The notes under the pieces: model-generated
What the model was told of the DNA's origin: nothing
Databases searched by the model: none
Seen by the model: only the letters and a program-made list of their open reading frames with translations
From: Comamonas thiooxydans
GTDB taxonomy: Bacteria; Pseudomonadota; Gammaproteobacteria; Burkholderiales; Burkholderiaceae_C
DNA: 64,000 bases
Assembly (NCBI RefSeq): GCF_000964545.1
Contig: NZ_BBVD01000010.1
Location: forward strand, 124,001 to 188,000
Reading direction: 5' to 3'
Shown: positions 54,418 through 62,795 of the stretch, piece after piece
Numbering within the stretch: the first letter of the stretch is position 1
Layout of the letters: each line of letters begins with the position of its first letter
Translations under genes and position numbers: made by a program

Positions 54418-55158
54418 ATGAAATTCTCAATAGCTCTGTTAAGTCTTTGCGTTCCTTTGTGCAGTTATGCGCAAAGTGCCGACAGCAGCGCGCAAAGCTC
54501 CTCTAGCTCCTCTTCCGTGGGGGCGCAACAGAATCAGTCGGTCACCATTGTCAATCCGGTCGTTGCCCCGGCGGAAAGTCGATCTGTATCCACGATGGAC
54601 AGCAGATCCACTTCAACCTCCGATCAAAACATCACAACGAACGGCACGACCACCCAGAACCTGAACAGCACTGTGTCCGGGACGTCCAAGAATATTGTGG
54701 AGTACACAGGTACTTACACCATGAAGAACGTTCCCAGCGTGAACGGCCCCAATCTCACGACCAGCAATGACACCTGCATGGGCAGCAGCAGCGGCAGTGC
54801 CAACGGCCCTGGCTTTGGCGTGAGCTTCGGCACAACCTGGACGGACGAGCATTGCAAACGCCTGAAAATGAGCCGTGAGCTCTGGAACAAGGGCATGAAG
54901 GCAGCCTCGCTGGCAATGGACTGCATGGATCCCGCCGCTCGCGTGGCACTGGAGATCACGGGTTCGAAATGCCCGCAATCCATGACTGCAGATGAGCGCC
55001 GGAACAACTACGGGCCGGATGCTTCGGCACAAGGTAGCCCCACTCCCGCTTCAGCTCCCACAGAGGTTCAGTCAAGTTTGACACCTGAAGTCACTCGCCC
55101 CTCGCTTGTAACATCTGTGATGGATGACCCACGTACAGCACAGCTGTACGACAATTAG
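54418..55158 (+). CDS. Exported protein: Ser/Thr/Asn-rich region plus four-Cys domain
   Basis: The 246-residue protein has signal peptide MKFSIALLSLCVPLCSYAQS, then a Ser/Thr/Gln/Asn-rich stretch (residues 20-118). A domain with C120, C146, C169 and C185 follows (TCMGSSSGSANG, GVSFGTTWTDEHCKRLKMSR, AMDCMDPAARVALE), and a Pro/Ser tail. The Cys spacing suggests two disulfides in the periplasm or outside. I do not recognise the family with certainty. GTAGGAGC precedes the ATG. It lies 76 bp after the charge-free protein gene. Confidence 0.82.
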   Translation: MKFSIALLSLCVPLCSYAQSADSSAQSSSSSSSVGAQQNQSVTIVNPVVAPAESRSVSTMDSRSTSTSDQNITTNGTTTQNLNSTVSGTSKNIVEYTGTYTMKNVPSVNGPNLTTSNDTCMGSSSGSANGPGFGVSFGTTWTDEHCKRLKMSRELWNKGMKAASLAMDCMDPAARVALEITGSKCPQSMTADERRNNYGPDASAQGSPTPASAPTEVQSSLTPEVTRPSLVTSVMDDPRTAQLYDN

Positions 55159-55188
55159 TGGGCGTGATTCCTAATCTAGGAGGCCGCT

Positions 55189-55521
55189 ATGGGCAAGACT
55201 CTAGCTCTTTTAGCGATTGCACTGTGTTGCGCTTCGTCTTTGGCTGCACCCGACTCCAGGGCCATCAATGAACCGTTGAGCATTCAACGCCAGATCTTCG
55301 GAAGTGGCGAGCAAGGTGCAGTAGGCTCGCAGCAAGCAGAGCCGGTGGGCGACTATGGCGTCTGGCATGTGCCGCAGTACCTGCCTGGCTATCCGACTGC
55401 AGCAACGATATGGCCCCGCGCTATCCCTGTGAAATGCAAGGACAGGCAGTGCGAAGGCTATGTGATTACCCCGCAGATGGGGCCAGGTGAGTACCTGTTC
55501 TTCGTGCCTACAAGCGAATAG
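55189..55521 (+). CDS. Small exported protein of the same operon
   Basis: The 110-residue protein has signal peptide MGKTLALLAIALCCASSLAA and a mature part with one Cys pair (CKDRQCEGY) and many aromatics (YGVWHVPQYLPGY). TAGGAGG stands before the ATG, 30 bp after the previous stop. The family is unknown. A hairpin terminator follows. Confidence 0.8.
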   Translation: MGKTLALLAIALCCASSLAAPDSRAINEPLSIQRQIFGSGEQGAVGSQQAEPVGDYGVWHVPQYLPGYPTAATIWPRAIPVKCKDRQCEGYVITPQMGPGEYLFFVPTSE

Positions 55522-55581
55522 ACTGGTCAAAGGCATAACAGGACGGCAGCACTCCTTTGGTGCTGACAGCAACTCACCTAA

Positions 55582-55615
55582 CAAGGGCGGGCTTCAACCC
55601 GCCCTTGTTGATTTG
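55582..55615 (+). terminator. Terminator of the secreted-protein operon
   Basis: CAAGGGCGGG-cttcaa-CCCGCCCTTG is a perfect 10-bp stem followed by TTGATTTG, a weak T-run, 60 bp after the last stop. Confidence 0.7.
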
Positions 55616-56237
55616 TGCTCTGCAAATATGCAGCCACTCAACACTGATAACGACTTCAAGCGAAGTACCTGCAGACAAATCGATCCAGCCTCGACCCCAT
55701 GTCGACATCATGGGCGCAACGCGTTTTTTTGCCAAAGGAACGCCACGACAAATTTTTGCGCCTGAATTTCGAATACAATCCGCATCCCTCCAGGGTGAGT
55801 GGAGGGAGTTGAAATCCCCGCAGCAGGGTGCTCCGGTCCAATCCGGCACTACATACCCAAGCCGAGAAGGCTGCTTCACTGCCATCCAGCCTTCCGTTCT
55901 CCACGCGAAAAGCCGGCGCATCAATTACGCCACAGCCCCATGCCTTTCCCTTGCCGGAATAAGGCAGGATCTCTCTTGCCCGCTCATCTTTTCGAAGTTG
56001 CACCGCCACTGTGCATAACTTTGCGCAATCTGGTGCGGATCCATGCCTTGCAATGCCATGCCAGGCACTGACAGCATCGTCCATCTGGCAAACATCCATT
56101 CGCTTCAAGCCTATGGCACATAGCAGGTCACCAGGGGCATTTCTCTCTGAAAAATGCCTTTTGAACACCGCTGCACTTGTACTGTCAACGAGATCCATTG
56201 CTGTCAATCAGAGCAACCCAGGCTTGAGTCAAGCCAC
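55616..56237. other. Gene-poor stretch with three consecutive hairpins
   Basis: Hairpins CCCTCCA/TGGAGGG, CCC/GGG and CCGG/CCGG lie close together between about 55786 and 55845, after a possible -10 TACAAT. A leftward open frame (55656-56207, 183 codons) has unusual composition and no family, so I do not call it a gene. Confidence 0.35.
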
Positions 56238-56269
56238 AAAAAAGCGCTGTCCATGACAGCGCTTTTTTT
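56238..56269. terminator. Strong bidirectional terminator
   Basis: AAAAAAGCGCTGTC-cat-GACAGCGCTTTTTT has a perfect stem with A- and T-runs. Which transcript it ends on the plus strand is unclear. Confidence 0.85.
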
Positions 56270-56410
56270 CCACAGATCATGTGGACATGACTGTGGATAT
56301 TCAGTGAAATCCTGGTGATAACAGCACACAAGCCCTTGTACTTGCGGGCTGAAAGGTAGGTTGCCTCCAAATCAGGCAATTGCAATACAAGGGTTAACCC
56401 TTTGCCCCAT

Positions 56411-56629
56411 TCAGAGCTGGCGCCGAATCACCATACGCCCCGACTCGGTGATATGCCAGTGCTTTTCTGCATCCTGCTCCACCAGCCCCCGCTCCAGCAG
56501 GCGCTTGGAGAGATACTCCTTGGCGGCCGACCACAGAGAGACATCCTCGCCCAGCTCCAGCTTCTTGAGCGTTTCCAATTCATCGACCGTAGGTTCATAC
56601 ACAGGTGCGCGATAGACTGCGGTTTGCAT
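56411..56629 (-). CDS. Small winged-helix-like protein
   Basis: The 72-residue protein (MQTAVYRAPVYEPTVDELET) contains a likely winged-helix segment: VSLWSAAKEYLSKRLLERGL, then HWHITESGRMVIRR. TTAGGAGA precedes the ATG. It may bind DNA, but no family is assigned. Confidence 0.75.
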   Translation of the reverse strand: MQTAVYRAPVYEPTVDELETLKKLELGEDVSLWSAAKEYLSKRLLERGLVEQDAEKHWHITESGRMVIRRQL

Positions 56630-56828
56630 GGTGACTTCTCCTAAGCTCGTGCGATGACTGGCCGCTTCGGCTCCGAAGCGCCTGAGAGCCAAGATAAACC
56701 TGTCATCCGCGACACGCAATAGTTACCCGCCTGCTTTACCTTTATTCACCCAAGCCATACCCCACCCTCACAGACCTGGCAGCCTGACAACAGGCTGCCA
56801 ACTCATTATTCAGGAGCTGACCACCTTT

Positions 56829-57218
56829 ATGCTGTATGCGCTTGCTGTACTTTTCGCCTTTCAGCTATTGGGGGAGTTCCTGGCCCGCGTCACGGGCCTG
56901 CCCCTGCCCGGCGCGCTGATCGGCATCCTGCTTTTGCTGCTGGGCCTTCTGTTTTACAAACGCCTACCCAAGACACTGGAAGATACTGCTCAGGTTCTGT
57001 TGCAGAACATGATGCTGCTTTTCATCCCCGTCATTGCAGGCGTGATGCTGGAATTCGACCACCTGCGCCGGGAATGGCTGCCGTTTGTGCTGGCCTGCAT
57101 TGCCGGAGCTGCCATCACATTCACCGCAACCGCCCTCACCTTCCGCTTCTGCCTGCAGCGCCAACGCACTCGCAAGCTGGATGACGAGTCCGCAGCAAAG
57201 CAGGAGCCCAGCGCATGA
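56829..57218 (+). CDS. LrgA/CidA family holin-like membrane protein
   Basis: This 129-residue protein has four membrane helices and the CidA/LrgA pattern LGEFLARVTGLPLPGALIGI plus LLFIPVIAGVM. The family affects murein hydrolase activity or export of pyruvate and related compounds. Its stop overlaps the next gene (ATGA). Confidence 0.93.
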   Translation: MLYALAVLFAFQLLGEFLARVTGLPLPGALIGILLLLLGLLFYKRLPKTLEDTAQVLLQNMMLLFIPVIAGVMLEFDHLRREWLPFVLACIAGAAITFTATALTFRFCLQRQRTRKLDDESAAKQEPSA

Positions 57219-57955
57219 GCACACCCCTGCTTGAACGCCTGCACACCGCCTGGCTGAGCCTGGCCCAAGGCTCGCCCCTGCCCTGGCTGGTGCTGACCAT
57301 GCTGGTCTATCTAGCGGCCATGGCCATCTACAGGAAAAGCGGCAACCGCCCCATGCTGATTCCGGTGTTTACCGGCGTGGTCGTCATCGTCGCGATTCTG
57401 TTGCTCACAGGCACGCCTTATGAAACCTATCGCAGCGGCGTATCCCTGCTGGGTCTGATGATAGGCCCGGCCACCGTGGCACTGGCCATCCCGCTCTACG
57501 CCCAGCGCGAGCGCATCCGTCAGTTGTGGTTGCCCATCAGCGTGGCGCTGCTGGTGGGCTGTCTGGTCGCTCTGTTTTCGGCGCTGGGCATTGCCTGGGC
57601 CTTTGGCGGCTCGCAAGCTACGCTGATCGCCGTGGCCCCCAAGTCGGCCACCATTCCCATCGCCCTGCCCATGGCCGAGCGTTTTGGAGGGACACCTTCG
57701 CTGGCCGCCGTGGCCGTGGCCATTACCGGCATCAGCGGCACCATGATGGCACCGCTGCTGTGCCGCGTCCTGCGTCTCAAGGATCCAGCGGTTCAAGGCT
57801 TTGCCATCGGACTTACGGCCCATGCGATTGGCACGGCACGCGCCATTCAGCTCAACCCCACGGCCGCTGCGTTCTCCGCTCTGGCCATGGGTTTGAACGG
57901 CGTGGCCACGGCTGTGCTGATGCCACTGGTGCTGGCCATTACCCCCTGGATTTAA
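57215..57955 (+). CDS. LrgB family membrane protein
   Basis: The 246-residue partner of LrgA has LrgB motifs GPATVALAIPLYAQRERI, PKSATIPIALPMAE and HAIGTARAIQLN. It has about seven helices. The two genes are translationally coupled. A hairpin terminator follows. Confidence 0.94.
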   Translation: MSTPLLERLHTAWLSLAQGSPLPWLVLTMLVYLAAMAIYRKSGNRPMLIPVFTGVVVIVAILLLTGTPYETYRSGVSLLGLMIGPATVALAIPLYAQRERIRQLWLPISVALLVGCLVALFSALGIAWAFGGSQATLIAVAPKSATIPIALPMAERFGGTPSLAAVAVAITGISGTMMAPLLCRVLRLKDPAVQGFAIGLTAHAIGTARAIQLNPTAAAFSALAMGLNGVATAVLMPLVLAITPWI

Positions 57956-57958
57956 AAC

Positions 57959-58003
57959 AATAGCTGCTGGCGCTTGATGCATAACCGCTGGCAGCTATTT
58001 TTG
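57959..58003. repeat. AGCTGC/GCGCTTGAT hairpin repeat, bidirectional terminator
   Basis: AATAGCTGC...GCAGCTATT encloses TGGCGCTTGATGCATAACCG, followed by TTT. It lies between convergent genes and contains the stop codon of the DMT gene. Confidence 0.78.
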
Positions 58004-58945
58004 ATTAGGCTTGCGCTCGCTACGCCGGTAAGCTGCAAGCGCCCCCAGAATCAGCGCCATCCCCAGCCACTGCGCCGGCTGCGGCTTGGCACCAAACCAG
58101 AGCAGATCCACCAGCAAAGCCATGACGGGGTAGATAAAGGACAAGCCGGCGATCGCCTGCGCCTGCAGTCTTTGAAATGCCGTGTACATCAGTGTGTACA
58201 TCCAGGCCGTGTGCACCAGGCCCAGCACCAGCACCGCAGCCCAGACCTTGGGACTGAAGAGTGCCTGGGCGCGCAGCTCCCACACCCAGGGCAGCAAGCT
58301 CAGTGCACCAAGCAGCATCTGCAGCATGGCTATCTGCGCCGGCGCAAGCCGCCTGAGCCGCTGGGTGGCCAAGGTGGCCAGGGCATAAAGACTGGCTGCC
58401 AGCAGTGCCAGCACAATGCCCAAGGATTGCCCTTGCGACGCCTGCTGGTCAGTCAGCCCGACCAGGCCGCTGCTCAAGCCCACGCCTACCAGCGCCAATA
58501 CCAGCCAGGACAGCCGATTGAGCGGCAGAGGCTCGCCCTGCAGCAGAGCCGCCAGCAGCAACAGCAGGAAGGGCTGTACGTGATAGACCACCGTGGCAAT
58601 GGCAATGCCGCTGTATTCATAGGCACGAAACAGGCACAGCCAATTGACGATGAGCGCCGCAGCCCCCAGCAGCAGCCAGCCGCTCTCGCGCCAGGTCGGC
58701 CTGGACCACTGGCCCGACCAAAGCACCCAGGCTGCCAGCCCGAGTCCGCCGAGCAGGCAACGCAACCACACCACCCACAGCACGGGCAGGCCGCTCTCCA
58801 CCACCAGCAGGCCGATGGTTCCGGAAAGCGCCATGGCCAGCACCATGCGCCAGCTACCGCCGGCTGCTGCATTGGGCGGCGAGGTGGCGGCCAAAGCCGG
58901 CTTGGAAGCCAGCACTTGCAAAGAGGAAGATGTCTGGGAAGTCAT
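57995..58945 (-). CDS. DMT-superfamily (EamA) transporter
   Basis: This 316-residue protein has about ten membrane helices in two EamA repeats (for example SWRMVLAMALSGTIGLLVVE, GLSFIYPVMALLVDLLWFG). It is probably an exporter of a metabolite. The start MTSQTSSSLQVL at 58945 is chosen over an upstream codon. It is divergent from the LysR gene, which may regulate it. Confidence 0.88.
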   Translation of the reverse strand: MTSQTSSSLQVLASKPALAATSPPNAAAGGSWRMVLAMALSGTIGLLVVESGLPVLWVVWLRCLLGGLGLAAWVLWSGQWSRPTWRESGWLLLGAAALIVNWLCLFRAYEYSGIAIATVVYHVQPFLLLLLAALLQGEPLPLNRLSWLVLALVGVGLSSGLVGLTDQQASQGQSLGIVLALLAASLYALATLATQRLRRLAPAQIAMLQMLLGALSLLPWVWELRAQALFSPKVWAAVLVLGLVHTAWMYTLMYTAFQRLQAQAIAGLSFIYPVMALLVDLLWFGAKPQPAQWLGMALILGALAAYRRSERKPNQK

Positions 58946-59032
58946 GATGGCATGGTCCCTCAATCACCTCCAAGCATCAATACAGCGCTATTCCACTTAC
59001 TATTACCCACAGATCAACAATCAAGCTGAACC

Positions 59033-59977
59033 ATGAGCACAGAGCCCGGCCTGCTTCCTGAAATGCTGGTTTTCGCCAAGGTGGTAGAGCTGCGCAGCTT
59101 TGCCGCCGCCGCGCGGCAACTGGATCTGACCACCTCGGCCGTCAGCCGTAGCGTGGGCCGGCTCGAAGCCCATTGGGGCGTGCAGCTGCTGCATCGCACG
59201 ACCCGCTCGCTGTCCCTGACCGAGCTCGGAGCCGAGGTCTATGCAGCCTGCAGCCAGCTGGCACAGACGGCCAGCGATATCCACGCCATTGCCGGCCATT
59301 ACAGCGGCGTGCCGCGCGGCACGGTGCGACTGACGGCTCCAACCATCTTTGGGGAAATCTGGCTCAGTGCACAGCTGCCTGCGCTGCGCCGCCAATGGCC
59401 CGAGCTTGAGGTCGCCGTCAGCCTCAGCGACCAGATGCAGGATCTGGCGCAGCAAGGTCTGGATCTGGCCATCCGCCTGACCCGGCCCGAACAGTTACCA
59501 CCGCATATGGTGGCGCGCGAGCTGCGCCAGGTGCGCTACATCGCCGTGGCCTCGCCGGCCTACCTCAGGGGTCTGATCAAGCCGCCCGAGCATCCACAGG
59601 AGCTGGGACGCGAGCATGGCGTGGCATGCATCACGCTGGGCTATGGCGACTTTCAGAGTCGGCTGCAATGGGTGCACGGCCCAATTCGCAGCCCAGAGGC
59701 TGTCGTGACCGAAGTCGCCGTTCACTCTCCTTTGTCCATGGACAGCAGCACCGGCATCATTAACTTGGCATTGCAGCATCAGGGCATAGGCCTGGTGGCA
59801 GACTTTGCGGCCCAGGCCGTGCTGAGCAGCGGTGCGCTGGTGCAGGTGCTGCCCGACTGGCAGCTGACGGGCAATTACGCGCCGCGCACCGCCTATGCAC
59901 TGTATATGCCCTCGCGCCACCTGCCGCTCAAGGTGCGGGCGCTGATTGATCACCTAGTCGATGCCGGAAAGCATTAA
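59033..59977 (+). CDS. LysR-family transcriptional regulator
   Basis: The 314-residue protein has an N-terminal winged HTH (SFAAAARQLDLTTSAVSRSV, then GRLEAHWGVQLLHRTTR) and a LysR substrate-binding domain. Its start lies 87 bp from the divergent DMT gene, the classical arrangement for a LysR regulator and its target. Confidence 0.94.
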   Translation: MSTEPGLLPEMLVFAKVVELRSFAAAARQLDLTTSAVSRSVGRLEAHWGVQLLHRTTRSLSLTELGAEVYAACSQLAQTASDIHAIAGHYSGVPRGTVRLTAPTIFGEIWLSAQLPALRRQWPELEVAVSLSDQMQDLAQQGLDLAIRLTRPEQLPPHMVARELRQVRYIAVASPAYLRGLIKPPEHPQELGREHGVACITLGYGDFQSRLQWVHGPIRSPEAVVTEVAVHSPLSMDSSTGIINLALQHQGIGLVADFAAQAVLSSGALVQVLPDWQLTGNYAPRTAYALYMPSRHLPLKVRALIDHLVDAGKH

Positions 59978-59986
59978 ACCCATGAC

Positions 59987-60457
59987 TCAAACTGGCCCAA
60001 TCGCAGCAGCCTGAAGGCCAGCCGCATCGACAGTCGCTGCGGCGGCCTGTGGCCAGAAAAGAGCGCGCACTTCAGCGCTGGCATAGGGCAGGATCAGCGC
60101 AATCCCGCTCAACATGCCGCCCGCATCGGCGGCAGCGCTGCCCAGACCCGATTGCAAGACAGGGCCGGTAAAACAGGACAACAGCAAGCCGGCTAGCGTC
60201 GAGCTCACAGCCAGACTCGGCGCCCAGCTCCTGAAGCGCAGTTGCCCGTAAAAAGAAGCCAGCGTAGTCACAACCACCACCGCCATGGCCAGCAATACTC
60301 CGGGCGGATAGCGCTTGATGCCGCCGAATTGCACCATGCTGTCATGCACCGACTTCAGACTCGCGGGGATCAGCGGGAAAAAGGCGTCCAGGCACAGGCC
60401 CGCCAAAGGAATTGCCGAGGAGGCAAGAACAATGGCCCGGTATGTCGACTTCTTCAA
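59987..60457 (-). CDS. Hypothetical membrane protein
   Basis: This 156-residue protein has about four predicted membrane helices (AIVLASSAIPLAGLCLDAFF, GVLLAMAVVVVTTLASFYG, LAVSSTLAGLLLSCFTG). It appears to start with TTG behind GGGAGAGGG. No family is recognised. Confidence 0.65.
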   Translation of the reverse strand: MKKSTYRAIVLASSAIPLAGLCLDAFFPLIPASLKSVHDSMVQFGGIKRYPPGVLLAMAVVVVTTLASFYGQLRFRSWAPSLAVSSTLAGLLLSCFTGPVLQSGLGSAAADAGGMLSGIALILPYASAEVRALFWPQAAAATVDAAGLQAAAIGPV

Positions 60458-60834
60458 TTCCCTCTCCCTCGATGTTTACCGGGCATCGTATCGGGATATC
60501 CCCATTCGCCCGCTACAAGCTTGTGGACAAATCCCGCCACTCAGCGGGATAAGCGCATCAAGCCATTGTTCTGCAAAGACTTTTCAATATCTGCTTGATT
60601 TTTAAGCAAATCACACTATACGGCTCTTAAAGCCTACAAACTCCGCATTTCATAGCAGCTCACGCCTACCAAAATTGGGCTGTAGCCCAGTTTTCCCCAC
60701 TAAATCACTACAAGCTTGTGGACAAGCCGGAGCAAGCACTTGAATAAGCGACTTAACCCCTTGTCACATTAGAAAAAATGGGGTGCTGATTATTTTTTAA
60801 TCAGCACCCCGTTCATGCACTAAAACTCAGTCAC
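60458..60834. other. Intergenic stretch with an 18-bp direct repeat and hairpins
   Basis: CTACAAGCTTGTGGACAA occurs exactly at 60513-60530 and 60708-60725. Each contains TTGTCCACA on the other strand, one base off a DnaA box. A hairpin AATTGGGCT/AGCCCAGTT lies at 60673-60692. Confidence 0.55.
60770..60810 (-). terminator. Terminator of tenA
   Basis: GGGGTGCTGATTA / TAATCAGCACCCC with a 5-nt loop is followed leftward by ATTTTTTC, 25 bp after the tenA stop. Confidence 0.9.
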
Positions 60835-61506
60835 TCAGCGCAGCGGCCCTTGCCAGTCTCCCAGGCGGTAGGCACTGTCCCAGAACATCCATTCCAGCCG
60901 GGCCGCATCCTTATAGGCCGCATGCATGGCCGCGCGCGTGGCCTCGGTGGCCTCCTCGGCCAGGCGATCCACCGTGGCGCAGACGCCGCGCACGGCCGCG
61001 TGGAATTCCTCGCTGGCATAGGTGTCCACCCAGGCCTGATACGGATTGTCCTTGGCCGAGCGCGCATGAATGTCGCGCCCCACCTCGGCATAGATCCAGA
61101 AGCAGGGCAGCAGCGCGGCCACGGCCACCGGGTAAGTGGCGCTCCATGCCGTGGCCAGCAGATAGCTGGTGTAGTGATGGCAGGCCGGTGTCAGCGGAGT
61201 GGCTGCAAACTGCTCGGGCGTCACGCCGAAGTCACGCATGAAGCCGCCATGCAGAGCGCGCTCCACCACCACGGCCTCATTGGCGGCATTGGCAAACTGC
61301 ACCACGCCTTCGGCGTTATCGGATTTCGCCGCCGTCACGGCCAGCGCGCGGCCATAGGCGACGAGGTAGTGCGCATCCTGAATCATGTAGTGGCGAAAGC
61401 GCTCCCGGCTCAGCGTGCCGGCAGCCAGCTCCTGGTTGAAGGGCAGCTCCAGGGTACTTTGAAACAGTGCCTGGTTGGCGTTCCACAGACTTTGGCTGAA
61501 AGACAT
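60835..61506 (-). CDS. tenA: Thiaminase II / aminopyrimidine aminohydrolase (TenA)
   Basis: This 223-residue all-helical enzyme salvages degraded thiamine by hydrolysing aminomethylpyrimidine. It shows FRHYMIQDAHYLVAYGRALA, CHHYTSYLLATAWSATYPVA and EVGRDIHARSAKDNPYQAWV. The catalytic Cys (ALLPCFWIYAEVG) is present. The start at 61506 has GTGGAGAG upstream. A partial AGCAGCCAGCGCTT repeat lies just before it. Confidence 0.93.
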   Translation of the reverse strand: MSFSQSLWNANQALFQSTLELPFNQELAAGTLSRERFRHYMIQDAHYLVAYGRALAVTAAKSDNAEGVVQFANAANEAVVVERALHGGFMRDFGVTPEQFAATPLTPACHHYTSYLLATAWSATYPVAVAALLPCFWIYAEVGRDIHARSAKDNPYQAWVDTYASEEFHAAVRGVCATVDRLAEEATEATRAAMHAAYKDAARLEWMFWDSAYRLGDWQGPLR

Positions 61507-61632
61507 GATTCGACTCTCCACTGCAAGAATTCATAGCAGCCAGCGCTTTACTGGCCGGGCAAGCAATCATTCTTGCCTAGATACCTGCATCGAAGGCCCA
61601 AAGCCCGGCGGCCATGCGGTCAAAGCTGTATT

Positions 61633-62598
61633 TCAAGGATGGCGCTCTGGCTTGCGTCCTGCGGCCTCCTGTGCCTTGTGCTGCAACCACTGGCTGAACA
61701 CGCGTAGCGCTGGCGACGGTTGTGCCTCGGCCGCCAGCTCGGGCGTGACCAGGTAATAGGCGCGGTTACCGCGCAGCGGCTGGGGACAGGCGACGATGAG
61801 ATCGCCGCGCGCAATCTCCTGCTCGATCAGCATGGGCGGGATCAGGGCTACGCCTAGACCCTGGCTGGCAGCCACGGCCAGCATGGAAAACAGTTCGAGC
61901 CGCATGCCGTCGAGCGCCCGCGGCGCATCGACATGCATCGCGTCGAACCACTGGCGCCAGCCCTGGGGACGCGTGCTTTGCTGCAGCAGCGGCAGGCGCG
62001 CAATCACCTCGGGGCCGACCGGCAGCCAGGCACGGCCTGGATCACGCTGCTGGGCCGTGGCCAGCAGTTGCGGGCTGCACACGGGCACGACCTCTTCGTC
62101 CATCAGCCACTGCGCCTGCACGCCGGGCCAGCGGACCACCTGCTCGGGCGTGCCCGCGTAGAGAGCGGCATCGAACACCGTGTCGGCAAACAGGAAAGGC
62201 CGGGTCTGCACATCGATATGCACAGTGATGTCGGGGTGCTGCTGTGCCAGTTGCGGCAGGCGCGGCAGCAGCCAGCGCGTGGCAAAGGTGGGCACGGCCG
62301 CCAGATTGATGGGGCCGCCCTCGCCCTGATGGCTCATCAGATCCAGCGTGTCGCGCTCCAGCCCCTGCAGCCAGCGTCCCACCTGCTTGGCGTAATGCAG
62401 TCCCGCATCGGTGAGCAGCACGCCGTGGCGTGTGCGCTTGAACAGCGCCACGCCCACAAACTCCTCCAGCGCAATGATCTGGCGCGAGACGGCACTTTGC
62501 GTCAGCGACAGCTCCTGCGCAGCCTTGGTGTAGCTGACATGGCGGGCAGCCGATTCAAAGCAGGCCAGGGCCTGGGTGGAAGGGAGAACTCTGCGCAT
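61633..62598 (-). CDS. LysR-family regulator (GcvA/GcdR-like)
   Basis: The 321-residue protein has a GcvA-type N-terminus (LPSTQALACFESAARHVSYT, KAAQELSLTQSAVSRQI). It is divergent from the glutaryl-CoA dehydrogenase gene, so it is probably its activator (GcdR in other bacteria), responding to glutarate or glutaryl-CoA. Confidence 0.93.
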   Translation of the reverse strand: MRRVLPSTQALACFESAARHVSYTKAAQELSLTQSAVSRQIIALEEFVGVALFKRTRHGVLLTDAGLHYAKQVGRWLQGLERDTLDLMSHQGEGGPINLAAVPTFATRWLLPRLPQLAQQHPDITVHIDVQTRPFLFADTVFDAALYAGTPEQVVRWPGVQAQWLMDEEVVPVCSPQLLATAQQRDPGRAWLPVGPEVIARLPLLQQSTRPQGWRQWFDAMHVDAPRALDGMRLELFSMLAVAASQGLGVALIPPMLIEQEIARGDLIVACPQPLRGNRAYYLVTPELAAEAQPSPALRVFSQWLQHKAQEAAGRKPERHP

Positions 62599-62795
62599 AT
62601 CTCTTGTGCTTAGAACGCATCAATCAATCTAAAAACAACGGGGAAACCCTGAATAATTCTTTTATACATGCGTTTTACTCATCCATAGATGATTATTCAT
62701 CGTTTGCCAGCCCTTGTTCTGCAAACCTAATATGTGTGCAAGCACTCAGGCGGAAATGCGCCTGCAATCCGACACCTTGCATTCAGGAGATGAAC
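62599..62795. promoter_or_regulatory. Divergent LysR/gcdH control region
   Basis: This 197-bp region between divergent genes contains AT-rich sequence (62630-62740). It should contain the LysR binding site and both promoters, but no clear T-N11-A motif is singled out. Confidence 0.4.

Noticed and set aside
55784..55850. Possible tRNA-Ser-like sequence
   Set aside because: An anticodon-like and a T-arm-like hairpin are present but acceptor and D arms do not pair, so it is not a tRNA gene.
55656..56207. Minus-strand frame of 183 codons
   Set aside because: There is no recognisable family, signal or good ribosome site, and it overlaps the hairpin cluster; it may be a relic, but the evidence is too weak.
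60458..60834. Chromosomal replication origin
   Set aside because: Only two near-DnaA boxes are seen and dnaA, dnaN and an AT-rich unwinding region are absent.
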